Positions 16,002-24,806 of a stretch of 64,000 nt of DNA are shown here, one piece after another. Both the position numbers and the translations under genes were made by a program. Position 1 is the stretch's first letter; each line of letters opens with the position of its first letter. The notes below the pieces were generated by a model. It was not told where the DNA came from. It ran no database searches and saw only the letters and a list, made by a program, of their open reading frames with translations. Source of the DNA: Bryobacteraceae bacterium (GTDB taxonomy: Bacteria > Acidobacteriota > Terriglobia > Bryobacterales > Bryobacteraceae); the NCBI GenBank assembly GCA_019752335.1, contig JAIEMJ010000001.1:124001-188000 (forward strand), written 5' to 3'.

Positions 16002-17942
16002 ATGTTTAAACCGCAGTTACAAGCGGCCGTGGCGGTGCTGATTTGCCCGTCGCTTATGATTCCGCAGACGCTGACTCCGGAGGAGATTCTGGAGCATGCC
16101 AACTGTGTTTTCTACGGTCCGCGGCATGACACCTTCGCGCTGGCTGGCGTGATTGCGCGCGGCGGGAAGGCGCGGGCGACAGCGGTGGATGGGCTCACTT
16201 CCGAGGTGGCGGCGCGGCTCGAAACTACTTATGCGATCCCCGGAGGCAGCCGGACCAACACCAAGCTGCAGTTGGACCAACTGGGGTTGGTGGATCGCTA
16301 TACGTTTCAAGCGATGAATGACGCCGGCGTGGCGCCGGCCGAACTGACGAGCGACGCGGAGTTCTGCCGCCGGGTGTCGCTGGACCTGACGGGGCGCATC
16401 CCCACGGCGGACCGGTTGCTGCAGTTCCTGGCCGATCCGGCTACCGATAAGCGCCCGAAGTATGTGGAGGAGTTGCTCGCGTCGCCGGCCTTCGTCGATA
16501 AGTGGACGATGTACTTTGGCGACCACCTGCAGAATAACTCCGAGAATTCGCAGATTCGACGGTATGACTCCGGGGTGACGGCTTTCAATAACTTCATTCG
16601 GTCGTCGGTGCAGAGCAACAAACCGTATGACCAGTGGGTGCGGGAGATGCTGACGGCCACCGGCGCGAACAGCTATGAGAAGGGCGAATTAAATTATCTG
16701 ATTGGCGGGGTGGTGTCGGGTACGGCGCCGGTGCAGGACATCTACGATCAGCAGACGGCGAACATCGCGAAGAACTTTTTGGGGATCGCGCATATGGACT
16801 GTGTCTTGTGCCACAACGGTCGCGGGCATCTGGATACGTTGAGCCTGTGGGGCCGGGGCATCCTGCGGACGCAGGCCTGGCAGCAGTCGTCGTATCTGTC
16901 GCGGACGAATCCGGACCGGGTGCAGGTGACGGCGGGGCAAACGAATCCGTATTACTGGAGCATCAGTGAGAATACGGGCCGCTCGACGCGCGATTATCAA
17001 CTGAATACGACGACCGGCAACCGCCCGGCGCGGGCGCCGTTGGCGGGCCAGCCCGTGGGCGTGACGCCGCGCTATCTCTTCACCGATACGGCGCCCAATC
17101 CGGGGGAGAATTACCGGATGGCGCTGGCGCGGCAACTGACGGCGGACCCGCAGTTCAGCCGGGCGACGGTGAACTACCTGTGGGCGTACTTCTTTGGGCG
17201 CGGGATCGTCGATCCGCCGGATCAGTTCGATCCATTGCGGCAGGATCCGAATAATCCGCCGCCCGCGCCATGGGTGTTGCAGCCGAGCCATCCGGAGTTG
17301 CTGAATCAGTTGGGGGCAGGCTTCGTTGACAGCAAGTATGACCTGAAGTGGATCATGCGGACGATCGTGAATTCGCAGACCTACCAGCTCAGCGCGCGTT
17401 ACAGCGGCACGTGGAATCCCGATTGGGAGAAGCTCTTCGCGCGGCACAATGTGCGCCGGCTATGGGGCGAGGAGGTACACGACGCGCTGGCGCTTTCGAC
17501 GAACATCCTGCCCAGCTACACGATTCCGAATTACGGCGCGTTTACGTTCGCCATGACCTTCCCGGAGCCGCTGGATACGCCCGGTCCGCGCTACGCGAAT
17601 GTCGTCAATTTCCTCGACTCGTTTCTGCGCGGGGATCGCGATACGGAGGCGCGGCGTCCGGATGGCTCGATTGCGCAGGCGTTGTCGATGATGAACGACC
17701 CGTATGTGATGATGCGCGTGCAATCGAATGGACCAGCGACGAGTCTGCTGGTGCGCAATCTGAGTTTGCCGAATGATCAACTGATCACGAACCTGTTTCT
17801 CGCGGTGCTGTCGCGCTATCCCACCGCGGCGGAGCGGACCGTAGCTTTGGCGAATCTGAGTAACGCGAGTACGCGCAGCGCCGAGGCGGAGAACCTGTTG
17901 TGGTCGCTGTTTAACAAAGTGGATTTTCTCTTCAACTACTAA
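16002..17942 (+). CDS. secreted DUF1549/DUF1553 domain protein with a CxxCH motif
   Basis: The 646-residue protein has an N-terminal signal peptide, a DUF1549 domain (about 115-290, with EFCRRVSLDLTGRIPTADRL) and a DUF1553 domain (about 360-600, with YFFGRGIVDPPDQFDP). The sequence CVLCH at 267-271 could bind heme c, but in this family it may not. AGGAGG (15991-15996) fixes the ATG at 16002 rather than the open frame upstream. The paired DUF1501 gene follows after 12 nt. Such pairs are abundant in planctomycetes and acidobacteria; their biochemical role is not established. Confidence 0.88.
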   Translation: MFKPQLQAAVAVLICPSLMIPQTLTPEEILEHANCVFYGPRHDTFALAGVIARGGKARATAVDGLTSEVAARLETTYAIPGGSRTNTKLQLDQLGLVDRYTFQAMNDAGVAPAELTSDAEFCRRVSLDLTGRIPTADRLLQFLADPATDKRPKYVEELLASPAFVDKWTMYFGDHLQNNSENSQIRRYDSGVTAFNNFIRSSVQSNKPYDQWVREMLTATGANSYEKGELNYLIGGVVSGTAPVQDIYDQQTANIAKNFLGIAHMDCVLCHNGRGHLDTLSLWGRGILRTQAWQQSSYLSRTNPDRVQVTAGQTNPYYWSISENTGRSTRDYQLNTTTGNRPARAPLAGQPVGVTPRYLFTDTAPNPGENYRMALARQLTADPQFSRATVNYLWAYFFGRGIVDPPDQFDPLRQDPNNPPPAPWVLQPSHPELLNQLGAGFVDSKYDLKWIMRTIVNSQTYQLSARYSGTWNPDWEKLFARHNVRRLWGEEVHDALALSTNILPSYTIPNYGAFTFAMTFPEPLDTPGPRYANVVNFLDSFLRGDRDTEARRPDGSIAQALSMMNDPYVMMRVQSNGPATSLLVRNLSLPNDQLITNLFLAVLSRYPTAAERTVALANLSNASTRSAEAENLLWSLFNKVDFLFNY

Positions 17943-17954
17943 CGGAGGTTCCGT

Positions 17955-19352
17955 ATGAGCCAGGAAAAGTTCGATCGCTTGCTGCGCCGTTTTCCCCACC
18001 CCCATCGTTGGGGCTTCAGCCGTCCGCACGTGAGCCGGCGGCAGTTCTTCGAGGTGGGCGGGTTGTTGGGTTCCTATCTGATGCTGCACCCGCAGCAGGC
18101 GGCGGCGCAGGTCCGGGTGACGTCGCAGAATGTGACAACGATCAACAAGGCAAAGAACGTCATCTTCATCTTGTTGACCGGCGCGCCGAGCCACGTGGAC
18201 ACGTTTGACCTGAAGGTGACGGCCGGGACGACACCTACGTCCTTCACGCCCACGATGATCGACGGCGTGAACTGGCCCACGGGGTTGATGCCCAAGATCG
18301 GCGCGCGGCTGGGCGATTTGGCCATTGTGCGTTCGATGCGTTCCTGGGCCCTGGTGCATCTGCTTGCGCAGCAATGGACGCAGGTGGGCCGCAATCCGGC
18401 TGCGGCTTTGGGCGACATTGCGCCGAACATTGGGAGCCTGGTGGCGCTGGAACTGGAAAAGCAGCGTACGCCGTCGCAGATCTTCCCGGCGTTCCTCGCT
18501 TTGAACGCCGCGGGCGCCGCCGGACCGGGCTATCTGCCGGGCAGCTTTGCGCCGTTCAAAGTGATTCCGTCGGCCACTGGCCTTCCCAACACGACGAACA
18601 GCGAAGGACAGACACGCGCCAACGATATGTATAGCCGGCTGCGCGCGCTGGACGAACCGCTGCGGGTGAATTCGCCCCTCGGCAAAGACGTGGCGGACTA
18701 TGACGCGTTTTACCAGTCGGCGCGCAATCTGATGTACAGCCCGGCGGTGGATACGGCGTTCAAGTTCTCGACGACCGACGCGGCGCGGTACGGGACGTCG
18801 GCCTTTGGCAACGCCTGTCTAGTGGCGAAGCAGCTACTCGCGGCGAATTCGGGGACGCGCTTCATCCAGATTAACTACGGCAACTGGGACATGCACAACG
18901 ACATTTACGAGACGGCAGTGGGCCAGAACCTGCCTACGCTGACGAAGGCGCTCGATAACGGCTACGCGGCGTTGATTGACGATTTGAAGTCGACCGGGCT
19001 GTTGCGGGACACGCTGGTGGTGATGGTGGGTGAGTTCGGCCGGACGGTAGGGCGCTTGAATAGCTCGAACGGGCGGGATCACTATTTGCAGCAATTCGCG
19101 GTCTTCGCGGGCGGCGGGGTCCGTGGCGGGCGCGTGTTGGGGCAGACGAATGCGGATGGGTCGGACGTGACGGACTTTGGGTGGTCGCGCCAGCGGTATA
19201 TTCGGCCGGAGGATGTGGAAGCTTCGATCTACTCGGCGCTAGGGATCAACTGGACGAACATTCGCTACGACGATCCGTTTGGCCGCGGCTTTGAGTACGT
19301 ACCGTTCTCGGAGAATGACCTCTACGGTCCGATCAACGAACTGTGGGCTTGA
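17955..19352 (+). CDS. DUF1501 protein with Tat signal
   Basis: This 465-residue protein carries a twin-arginine export signal, SRRQFF at residues 27-32, followed by a hydrophobic stretch ending in QQAAAQ. The rest matches the DUF1501 family, related to the alkaline-phosphatase/sulfatase fold, with VIFILLTGAPSHVDTFDLK near 72-90 and LVVMVGEFGRTVGRLN near 355-370. It follows the DUF1549/DUF1553 gene by 12 nt with a GGAGG-type ribosome site between. The two are presumably co-expressed and exported by different routes. Confidence 0.88.
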   Translation: MSQEKFDRLLRRFPHPHRWGFSRPHVSRRQFFEVGGLLGSYLMLHPQQAAAQVRVTSQNVTTINKAKNVIFILLTGAPSHVDTFDLKVTAGTTPTSFTPTMIDGVNWPTGLMPKIGARLGDLAIVRSMRSWALVHLLAQQWTQVGRNPAAALGDIAPNIGSLVALELEKQRTPSQIFPAFLALNAAGAAGPGYLPGSFAPFKVIPSATGLPNTTNSEGQTRANDMYSRLRALDEPLRVNSPLGKDVADYDAFYQSARNLMYSPAVDTAFKFSTTDAARYGTSAFGNACLVAKQLLAANSGTRFIQINYGNWDMHNDIYETAVGQNLPTLTKALDNGYAALIDDLKSTGLLRDTLVVMVGEFGRTVGRLNSSNGRDHYLQQFAVFAGGGVRGGRVLGQTNADGSDVTDFGWSRQRYIRPEDVEASIYSALGINWTNIRYDDPFGRGFEYVPFSENDLYGPINELWA

Positions 19353-19422
19353 AGCTAGTAACCCGTCTGGAGAGGGCTTGCGAGACGCGGGGAGTTCTGG
19401 CCGGAAAAGCGCCGAAACGTGC

Positions 19423-19442
19423 CCCATCGCTTACGCGATGGG
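19423..19442. repeat. REP-like palindrome, class 1, single copy (B)
   Basis: CCCATCGC-TTAC-GCGATGGG is a perfect 8-bp stem with a TTAC loop. It lies in the convergent interval between the DUF1501 gene and the gluconate dehydrogenase subunit-like gene. The preceding text (gaaaagcgcc) resembles that before the copy at 7998. There is no T-tract. Confidence 0.7.
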
Positions 19443-19479
19443 CTCTACGGTGTTCGTCGACGGTGACGTTCATGCGGCG

Positions 19480-20001
19480 CTAGCGGCTGGCGACGGGGAG
19501 CCAGTAGAGATTGCTGGAGCCGCGGCCGCGGGAGGCTTCGGCCCATTGCCGGGAGTTGACGGTGGCTTGGTAGAAGGCTTGCTTGGCGGCGCGGAGGAAG
19601 CGCTCGTAGGGGTCCTGGGCCAACTCTGGATGGGCCGTGCCGCCGGGGGCGTTGCCGAGGGTCCAGGGTTTGTTGAGGGGCGTAAGGTCGGGCTTAGCGG
19701 CGTAGCGGGCCAGGCCTTGGCGGTAGAGCGTTTGGACGTCGATGCCGGAGCGGCTGAGCAGGAAGTCAAGGAATTCGGGGGCTTGGGCTTCGAGGGCTCC
19801 GGGGCGGCCTTCGTAGGCGGGGACGAGTGTGTCGCCCAGGGTGCGGAAGGACTTCAGTTCGGCCGGGGTGAAGAAGCGCGACCAGCCTTCGGCGACGGCG
19901 TCGGCGGCGGAGAGGGGTAGCGTCTCCTGGGTGAAGCCTCGTTCGGGCAGGGTGCCGAGGCCGAGGAGGGCGGCGATGATTTGGCGGCGGTCAGGCGTCA
20001 T
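19480..20001 (-). CDS. gluconate 2-dehydrogenase subunit 3-like protein
   Basis: The 173-residue protein has RR near the N-terminus (DRRQIIAALLG), which looks like a short Tat or signal sequence. It then shows the subunit 3 pattern: FTPAELKSFRTLGDTLVP, PEFLDFLLSR and the C-terminal AKQAFYQATVNSRQW. In gluconate dehydrogenases the small subunit pairs with a flavoprotein and a cytochrome subunit; neither is seen beside it here. It lies 11 nt downstream of the CurA-like gene, so its partner may be encoded elsewhere. Confidence 0.65.
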   Translation of the reverse strand: MTPDRRQIIAALLGLGTLPERGFTQETLPLSAADAVAEGWSRFFTPAELKSFRTLGDTLVPAYEGRPGALEAQAPEFLDFLLSRSGIDVQTLYRQGLARYAAKPDLTPLNKPWTLGNAPGGTAHPELAQDPYERFLRAAKQAFYQATVNSRQWAEASRGRGSSNLYWLPVASR

Positions 20002-20012
20002 TTGCTTTCAGC

Positions 20013-21023
20013 TTACCTCTCTGGCGACACGCGGACGAGCATCTTGCCGGTGTTGTCGCCGCGTAGTAGTCCGAGGAAGGCGGCGGGGGCGTTTTCCAGG
20101 CCGTCGACGAAGGTCTCGCGGTACTTCAGCTTGCCCTCGCGCAGCCAGCCACCCATTTCGATGAGCGCTTCGCGGGCCTGGTCGAGATACTGCATGACGA
20201 GGAAGCCGCGGACGGTGGCCGTCTTGACCAGAATCTGCGAAAGATTGCGCGGCCCGAGTTCCGCCTCGGTATTGTTGTACTGCGAAATCTGCCCGCAAAT
20301 CGCGATGCGCGCATTGGGGTTGAGCAAACCGAAGACGGCGTCAGTGATGGCGCCACCGACGTTGTCGAAGTAGCAGTCGATGCCTTTGGAGCAGAGATCC
20401 TTGAGCTTTTCGTAATGGTTGGGCGAGGTCTTGTAGTTGTAGGCGGAATCGAAGCCCAGTTCGCTGGTGAGCCACTTCACCTTGTCGTCACTGCCGGCGA
20501 TGCCGACGACGTTGCAGCCCTTCAATCGGGCGATCTGGCCCACGATAGAACCGACGGCGCCGGCGGCGCCCGAGACGACGACGGTTTCGCCGCGCATGGG
20601 TTTGCAGATGTCGAGCAGGCCGAAGTAGGCCGTTAAGCCGGGCATGCCCATCACGCTGAGGGCGGCAGACAAAGGACCAGCCTGGGGATCGAGCTTGCGG
20701 AGTTGCTTGCCGGGCACGATGCCGTACTGCTGCCAGCCAACGAAGGCCTCGGCGTAGTCCCCGTAGGAGAAGTTCGGGTCGTGCGAGCGGAGAACGCGGC
20801 CGATGGTGCCGCCGACCATGACGTCGCCGACCTGCATGGGCGCGGCGTAGCTCTTGCCTTCGCTCATGCGGCCGCGCATGTAGGGGTCGACGGACAGGTA
20901 GACGACTTCGAGGAGGACTTCGCCTTCCTTCAGGTCGGGCAATTCCGTCTGCACGAGGCGAAAGTCAGAGAGTTTGGGTGCGCCCACCGGGCGCGACGCC
21001 ATCAGGACTTGTTTGTTGAGCAT
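20013..21023 (-). CDS. NADP-dependent oxidoreductase, MDR family (CurA/LTB4DH-like)
   Basis: The protein (336 aa) fits zinc-free medium-chain reductases of the curcumin/leukotriene B4 reductase group: LSVDPYMRGRMSEGKSYA near the N-terminus, the cofactor loop VVSGAAGAVGSIVGQIA near 150, GIDCYFDNVGG near 218-228, and the C-terminal KLKYRETFVDGLENAP. These enzymes reduce C=C bonds of enones with NADPH. The physiological substrate is not predictable. The RodZ-like gene ends 11 nt upstream. Confidence 0.88.
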   Translation of the reverse strand: MLNKQVLMASRPVGAPKLSDFRLVQTELPDLKEGEVLLEVVYLSVDPYMRGRMSEGKSYAAPMQVGDVMVGGTIGRVLRSHDPNFSYGDYAEAFVGWQQYGIVPGKQLRKLDPQAGPLSAALSVMGMPGLTAYFGLLDICKPMRGETVVVSGAAGAVGSIVGQIARLKGCNVVGIAGSDDKVKWLTSELGFDSAYNYKTSPNHYEKLKDLCSKGIDCYFDNVGGAITDAVFGLLNPNARIAICGQISQYNNTEAELGPRNLSQILVKTATVRGFLVMQYLDQAREALIEMGGWLREGKLKYRETFVDGLENAPAAFLGLLRGDNTGKMLVRVSPER

Positions 21024-21034
21024 CCCGTTAAACG

Positions 21035-21934
21035 CTAAGTAGAGGAGGTGGTCTTGGCAGGCTCACTGCTCACGGGAGCGGGCTCCGGTGCTTTGGGCTT
21101 AGGAGCGGGCTGGCGTACCTGGTAGTTCTCCGTGTCGAAGACGACGGTGCGAACTTCGCCGCTGGAGCCGAGGCCCGGCAGCGGGCGGCCGTTCTGCTTC
21201 ACTTCGATGCCACCGGCGTTACCGGTGAGCAACTCAGCATTGCTGGCGTTTTCGATGGCCTGGGATTGGCCGGGTTCAATGAGCCCCATGTAGATGTTCT
21301 TGCCGTCGGCGACGAGCTTGATCCATGTCTGCTCCCGGGCACTAATGACAATCTGGAGGCGGCCCGAGCCCAGGTTGGTGGCCTGGACGACGGCGGTGCC
21401 CAATTGCGTGGTACTGGCCGGGGGCGGTGTCGATACATTAACGGAGGGCGCTTGTGTGGAGGGCTGCGAGACGGCTTCCGTGGTGGGCGCCGCGGGTTCG
21501 CTGACTCCGGGGCGTCTGGTGGCCAAGTATGAGACAGAACCGACCAGCAACAGAGCGGCTACGGCGAGCCAGCGTTTGGAGGTTCGTCCGTCGTCGAAAG
21601 AGACCGGGAAGGGCGCCGGTTCGGAGGGTGGCGCGAGGGTAGGAGCGAGACTGGGAATCACTTTGGCCGGTGCGGCGGGAACGATCTCCTGGACCGGTTC
21701 GGGCGGCAATTCCCGGCGAAGAGTGGTGGTGACTTCGTCGGCGGAGATGCCGAGATACTCGGCGTACTGGCGGACGAAACTGCGGTAAAAAAAGTCCTGC
21801 GGGAGGGTTCGCGTGTCTTCTGTTTCGATCGCTTCGAGGTAACGTGCACTAATGCGTGTTTCGCGGGCAATGTCTGCCAGCGGGATTCCGAGGCGCTCGC
21901 GTTCTTGGCGAAGTTTATGGCCGATTGAGGGCAT
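21035..21934 (-). CDS. RodZ-like membrane-anchored helix-turn-helix protein
   Basis: The 299-residue protein has an N-terminal HTH_25 domain (about 5-75: LRQERERLGIPLADIARETR, ARYLEAIETED), a Pro/Ala-rich cytoplasmic linker, one transmembrane segment (about 122-138), a second low-complexity linker and a DUF4115-like beta domain (about 190-265, LQIVISAREQTWIKLVADG). This order is that of RodZ, which links MreB to the cell envelope and controls shape. No mreB or rod genes are adjacent, so the name rests on architecture only. It is divergent from a glycosyltransferase gene over 100 bp. Confidence 0.78.
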   Translation of the reverse strand: MPSIGHKLRQERERLGIPLADIARETRISARYLEAIETEDTRTLPQDFFYRSFVRQYAEYLGISADEVTTTLRRELPPEPVQEIVPAAPAKVIPSLAPTLAPPSEPAPFPVSFDDGRTSKRWLAVAALLLVGSVSYLATRRPGVSEPAAPTTEAVSQPSTQAPSVNVSTPPPASTTQLGTAVVQATNLGSGRLQIVISAREQTWIKLVADGKNIYMGLIEPGQSQAIENASNAELLTGNAGGIEVKQNGRPLPGLGSSGEVRTVVFDTENYQVRQPAPKPKAPEPAPVSSEPAKTTSST

Positions 21935-21982
21935 GGTGCGTATATTCTCTGCCTAACGGTTATACTATCCCATAAAGTGATT

Positions 21983-22004
21983 CATCCACCCCCACTTGTG
22001 GATG
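21983..22004. promoter_or_regulatory. inverted repeat in the divergent rodZ-like/GT2 interval
   Basis: CATCCAC (21983-21989) and GTGGATG (21998-22004) form a perfect 7-bp dyad with an 8-nt spacer. A TATACT box lies nearby at 21961-21966. The dyad is centrally placed in the shared upstream region, so it could be an operator for either gene or a hairpin in the 5' leader of the glycosyltransferase mRNA. Confidence 0.35.
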
Positions 22005-22034
22005 TAAAACCATTGTTCTGTCTTATTTTTCCAC

Positions 22035-23054
22035 ATGATTTCCGTGATTCTTGTCAATTGGAACCGCCGGGAGCTGCTTCGGGCGGCTTTGGAGTCCCTT
22101 TCGACGCAGGAAAATGTAGTCTTTGAGGCTATTGTAGTCGATAACGGATCGCAGGATGGGTCACTGGAGATGATTTCTGCGTTCGAGGGCGGCTATCCTT
22201 TGCGCCTGATCCGCAACGCGGAAAACCGGGGTTTTTGCGCCGCCAACAATCAGGGAATCGCGGTGGCGCAGGGACATCTGATTGCGCTGCTGAATAACGA
22301 CGCCGTCGCGGAGCCGGGTTGGCTGTATCAATTGGAAAAGGCTTGCGAGGAGCGTACGGAAATCGGCATGGTGGCGTCGAAGATTCTGGTTTACGAGGAT
22401 CCGCAGCGGCTGGACAAGGTGGGCCATTTGATTTACCCGGATGGGCAGAATCGGGGGCGGGGCAGCGGCGAGGTGGATCGCGGGCAGTACGACGGGCTGG
22501 CGGATTGCCTGTGGCCGGACGGGTGCGCGGCGATGTACCGGAAGGCTATGCTGGACGAGGTGGGGGGCTTTGACGAAGACTTCTTCGCCTACGCCGACGA
22601 TGCGGATCTGGGGATGCGCGGCCGCCTGGCGGGCTGGGACTGTGTTTTCGCGCCGCTGGCGCGGGTGCGTCACCATCGTGGCGCGACGCTGGGATTGGGG
22701 TCGGCTCGCAGGCTGGTGTTGATCGAACGGAACCGGGTGCTGTTGGCGGCGAAGCTGTTTCCGTGGCGTCTGCTGCTGCTCAACCCGTTCTACTATCTGC
22801 TACGCTTGTCAGCGGGAGCCTTGGCGGGCGTTCGCGGCGAAGGTGAAACGAACCGTTACCCGGGTTGGCGCGGCAAGGCGCGCATCATCGGGGCTCTGCT
22901 GCGCGGGGATCTGGAAGCACTTGCACTTTTGCCTCGTATCCTTGCCAAACGAAAGGAGATTCGACGATTTCGAAAGCGAAGCGACGCCGAAGTGTTGCAC
23001 CTGCTCAGGCAGCATCGGATCTCACTCAAGGAAATCAGCACGCAGGCGGTGTAG
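22035..23054 (+). CDS. family 2 glycosyltransferase
   Basis: The 339-residue protein has the GT-A fold signatures VILVNWNRRELL at the start, VVDNGSQDGS (34-43) and LNND (86-89) as the DxD-like nucleotide-sugar/metal site, then DGCAAMYRKAMLDEVGGFDE, typical of rhamnosyltransferase-like GT2 enzymes. The C-terminal part from about 235 is more hydrophobic. It opens an operon with two methyltransferase genes, suggesting synthesis and decoration of a surface glycan. Sugar donor and acceptor are unknown. Confidence 0.88.
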   Translation: MISVILVNWNRRELLRAALESLSTQENVVFEAIVVDNGSQDGSLEMISAFEGGYPLRLIRNAENRGFCAANNQGIAVAQGHLIALLNNDAVAEPGWLYQLEKACEERTEIGMVASKILVYEDPQRLDKVGHLIYPDGQNRGRGSGEVDRGQYDGLADCLWPDGCAAMYRKAMLDEVGGFDEDFFAYADDADLGMRGRLAGWDCVFAPLARVRHHRGATLGLGSARRLVLIERNRVLLAAKLFPWRLLLLNPFYYLLRLSAGALAGVRGEGETNRYPGWRGKARIIGALLRGDLEALALLPRILAKRKEIRRFRKRSDAEVLHLLRQHRISLKEISTQAV

Positions 23055-23056
23055 AG

Positions 23057-24079
23057 GTGTTTGCGCCGCGGGCGCTGGAGCCGGTGGCGGCGCCTGAGGA
23101 CGCCCGGGCCGCGGTGACGCAGTGTCCGGCGTGTGAGGAGTCCTGCGTGCGCACGCTGTTCAGCGGGAGTGACCGGCTGTATCGCACCACCACGAAGACC
23201 TTTTACGTGGTGGAGTGTGTGCGTTGCCGGCTGATCCGGCTAGACCCGCAGCCGACCCCGGCGGAGTTGCGTGAGTTTTACCCCGCCAATTACTGGTTCG
23301 AGCCCGAAGCCGACAGCGCTTCGCGTCTGGCCGAAGCCTACCGTCACTTCGTGATTCGGGACCACGTCAACTTCGCCTTGGGGGCGCTGCGCTCCGTGGG
23401 GCCCCTGAATGGGCGTCAGCCTGTGTTGCTCGACGTCGGCTGCGGCGGTGGCCTCTTCATCCATCACATTCAGCGCGCGGGCTATCCGGTGCTGGGACTG
23501 GACTTCTCGATCGACGCCGCCGAACTGGCCTGGCGGCGTCATCATGTGCCGGCTTTTGTCGGCACGCTGACGCAGGCGCCGCTGGCGCCGGGCCGTTGCG
23601 GCGTCGTGACGATGTTTCACGTGCTGGAGCATCTCTTCCATCCGACGGAGTATCTGGAGGCGGCCCACGAACTGCTGCACCCCGAGGGACGCTTGATTAT
23701 TCAGGTGCCGAACGCCGCCTGCCTGCAGTTCCTGCTGCTGGGCGAGCATTGGAATGGCCTGGACGTGCCGCGGCATCTGTGGGACTTCCGTCCGGACGAT
23801 CTGGAGGTGTTGCTGGACCAATGCGGCTTCGAGAGCGTGCGTCACAAGCACTTCAACTTACGCGATAACCCGGCCGGGATGGCGACGTCGCTGGCACCGG
23901 GCCTGGATCCGATGTCGCGGCGCATCCGCGGCGTACAAGAGTCCTCGGCCGGGAGGCTCGCAAAGGACTTGACTTACCTGGGCCTGACCATGGCTTGCCT
24001 GCCGTTTACCTTGTTGGAGGCTGCCTGCCGTGCGGGATCCAGCATTATGGTGGAAGCGCGCAAGAAAAAAGGCGCATGA
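23057..24079 (+). CDS. class I SAM-dependent methyltransferase with N-terminal zinc-ribbon-like cysteines
   Basis: The likely start is GTG at 23057, two bases after the previous stop; the open frame is longer but its upstream part overlaps the glycosyltransferase gene out of phase. The 340-residue product has a CPACEESC...CVRCRL cysteine cluster near residues 23-60 and then a Methyltransf_23-like core with LLDVGCGGGLF near 125 and FHVLEHLFHP near 185. Proteins of this layout often act on sugars or glycolipids in surface polysaccharide loci. Its stop overlaps the next start by 4 nt. Confidence 0.8.
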   Translation: MFAPRALEPVAAPEDARAAVTQCPACEESCVRTLFSGSDRLYRTTTKTFYVVECVRCRLIRLDPQPTPAELREFYPANYWFEPEADSASRLAEAYRHFVIRDHVNFALGALRSVGPLNGRQPVLLDVGCGGGLFIHHIQRAGYPVLGLDFSIDAAELAWRRHHVPAFVGTLTQAPLAPGRCGVVTMFHVLEHLFHPTEYLEAAHELLHPEGRLIIQVPNAACLQFLLLGEHWNGLDVPRHLWDFRPDDLEVLLDQCGFESVRHKHFNLRDNPAGMATSLAPGLDPMSRRIRGVQESSAGRLAKDLTYLGLTMACLPFTLLEAACRAGSSIMVEARKKKGA

Positions 24080-24801
24080 TCTATTCGCGGGTGCAGGCCT
24101 GGCTGCCGGACTGGCTCTATCGCTACCTGCTGCACTTCGACGCGGCGCTCGACGCGGCGGTGCGGGAGTTCGCTGCGTCGTTGCCGGCCGGGGTACGGGT
24201 GCTGGATGCGGGGGCCGGCGAGGCCCGGCACGCCGGGTACTTCAGTTCGCAACGATATACCGCGATCGACTTGGCTGTCGGCGACGCTACCTGGGACTAC
24301 ACGCGGGTGGACGCCTGGGGCGATCTGACGTCGCTGCCGTTTCGGGATGCGGCGTTCGCGGCTGCGCTGAACGTCGTCACCTTGGAGCATGTACGGGAAC
24401 CGGCCCAAGTGCTGCGGGAACTGGCGCGCGTGCTGGAGCCGGGGGGACGGCTGCTGCTGGTGGTGCCGCACGAATGGGAAGTCCACCAGGCGCCGCATGA
24501 TTACTTCCGTTATACGCGTTACGGGCTGGAGTACTTGCTGACGCAAGCGGGGCTGGAGGTGCAGGAGATGTCGCCCGTCGGCGGCTATTTCCGCCTGATG
24601 TCGCGGCGACTGCTGAATGGGCTACAGTTTTTTCCGGGGCTCGCGTTTCCGCTGGCCGCGGTACTGCTGGCGCCCATGGCCTTGATTCTGCCTTGGTTTG
24701 ACGGTCTAGACGTCGAGAAGAACTTTACGCTCGGCTACATCTGCGTGGCGCGCCGGCCCGTGAGGGACGGAGGGACCGGCGTGAACCCGCACGCCGATTA
24801 G
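24076..24801 (+). CDS. class I SAM-dependent methyltransferase
   Basis: The 241-residue protein starts at ATG 24076, in an ATGA overlap with the preceding methyltransferase. The core shows VLDAGAGEARHAGYF as the SAM-binding loop near residue 42, VTLEHVREPAQVLRELARVL as the acidic motif and post-motif helix, and a C-terminal hydrophobic stretch (LAAVLLAPMALILPW) that may associate with the membrane. The paired arrangement with another methyltransferase and a GT2 gene suggests modification of a lipid-linked or surface sugar. Substrate is unknown. Confidence 0.82.
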   Translation: MIYSRVQAWLPDWLYRYLLHFDAALDAAVREFAASLPAGVRVLDAGAGEARHAGYFSSQRYTAIDLAVGDATWDYTRVDAWGDLTSLPFRDAAFAAALNVVTLEHVREPAQVLRELARVLEPGGRLLLVVPHEWEVHQAPHDYFRYTRYGLEYLLTQAGLEVQEMSPVGGYFRLMSRRLLNGLQFFPGLAFPLAAVLLAPMALILPWFDGLDVEKNFTLGYICVARRPVRDGGTGVNPHAD

Positions 24802-24806
24802 AAGCC

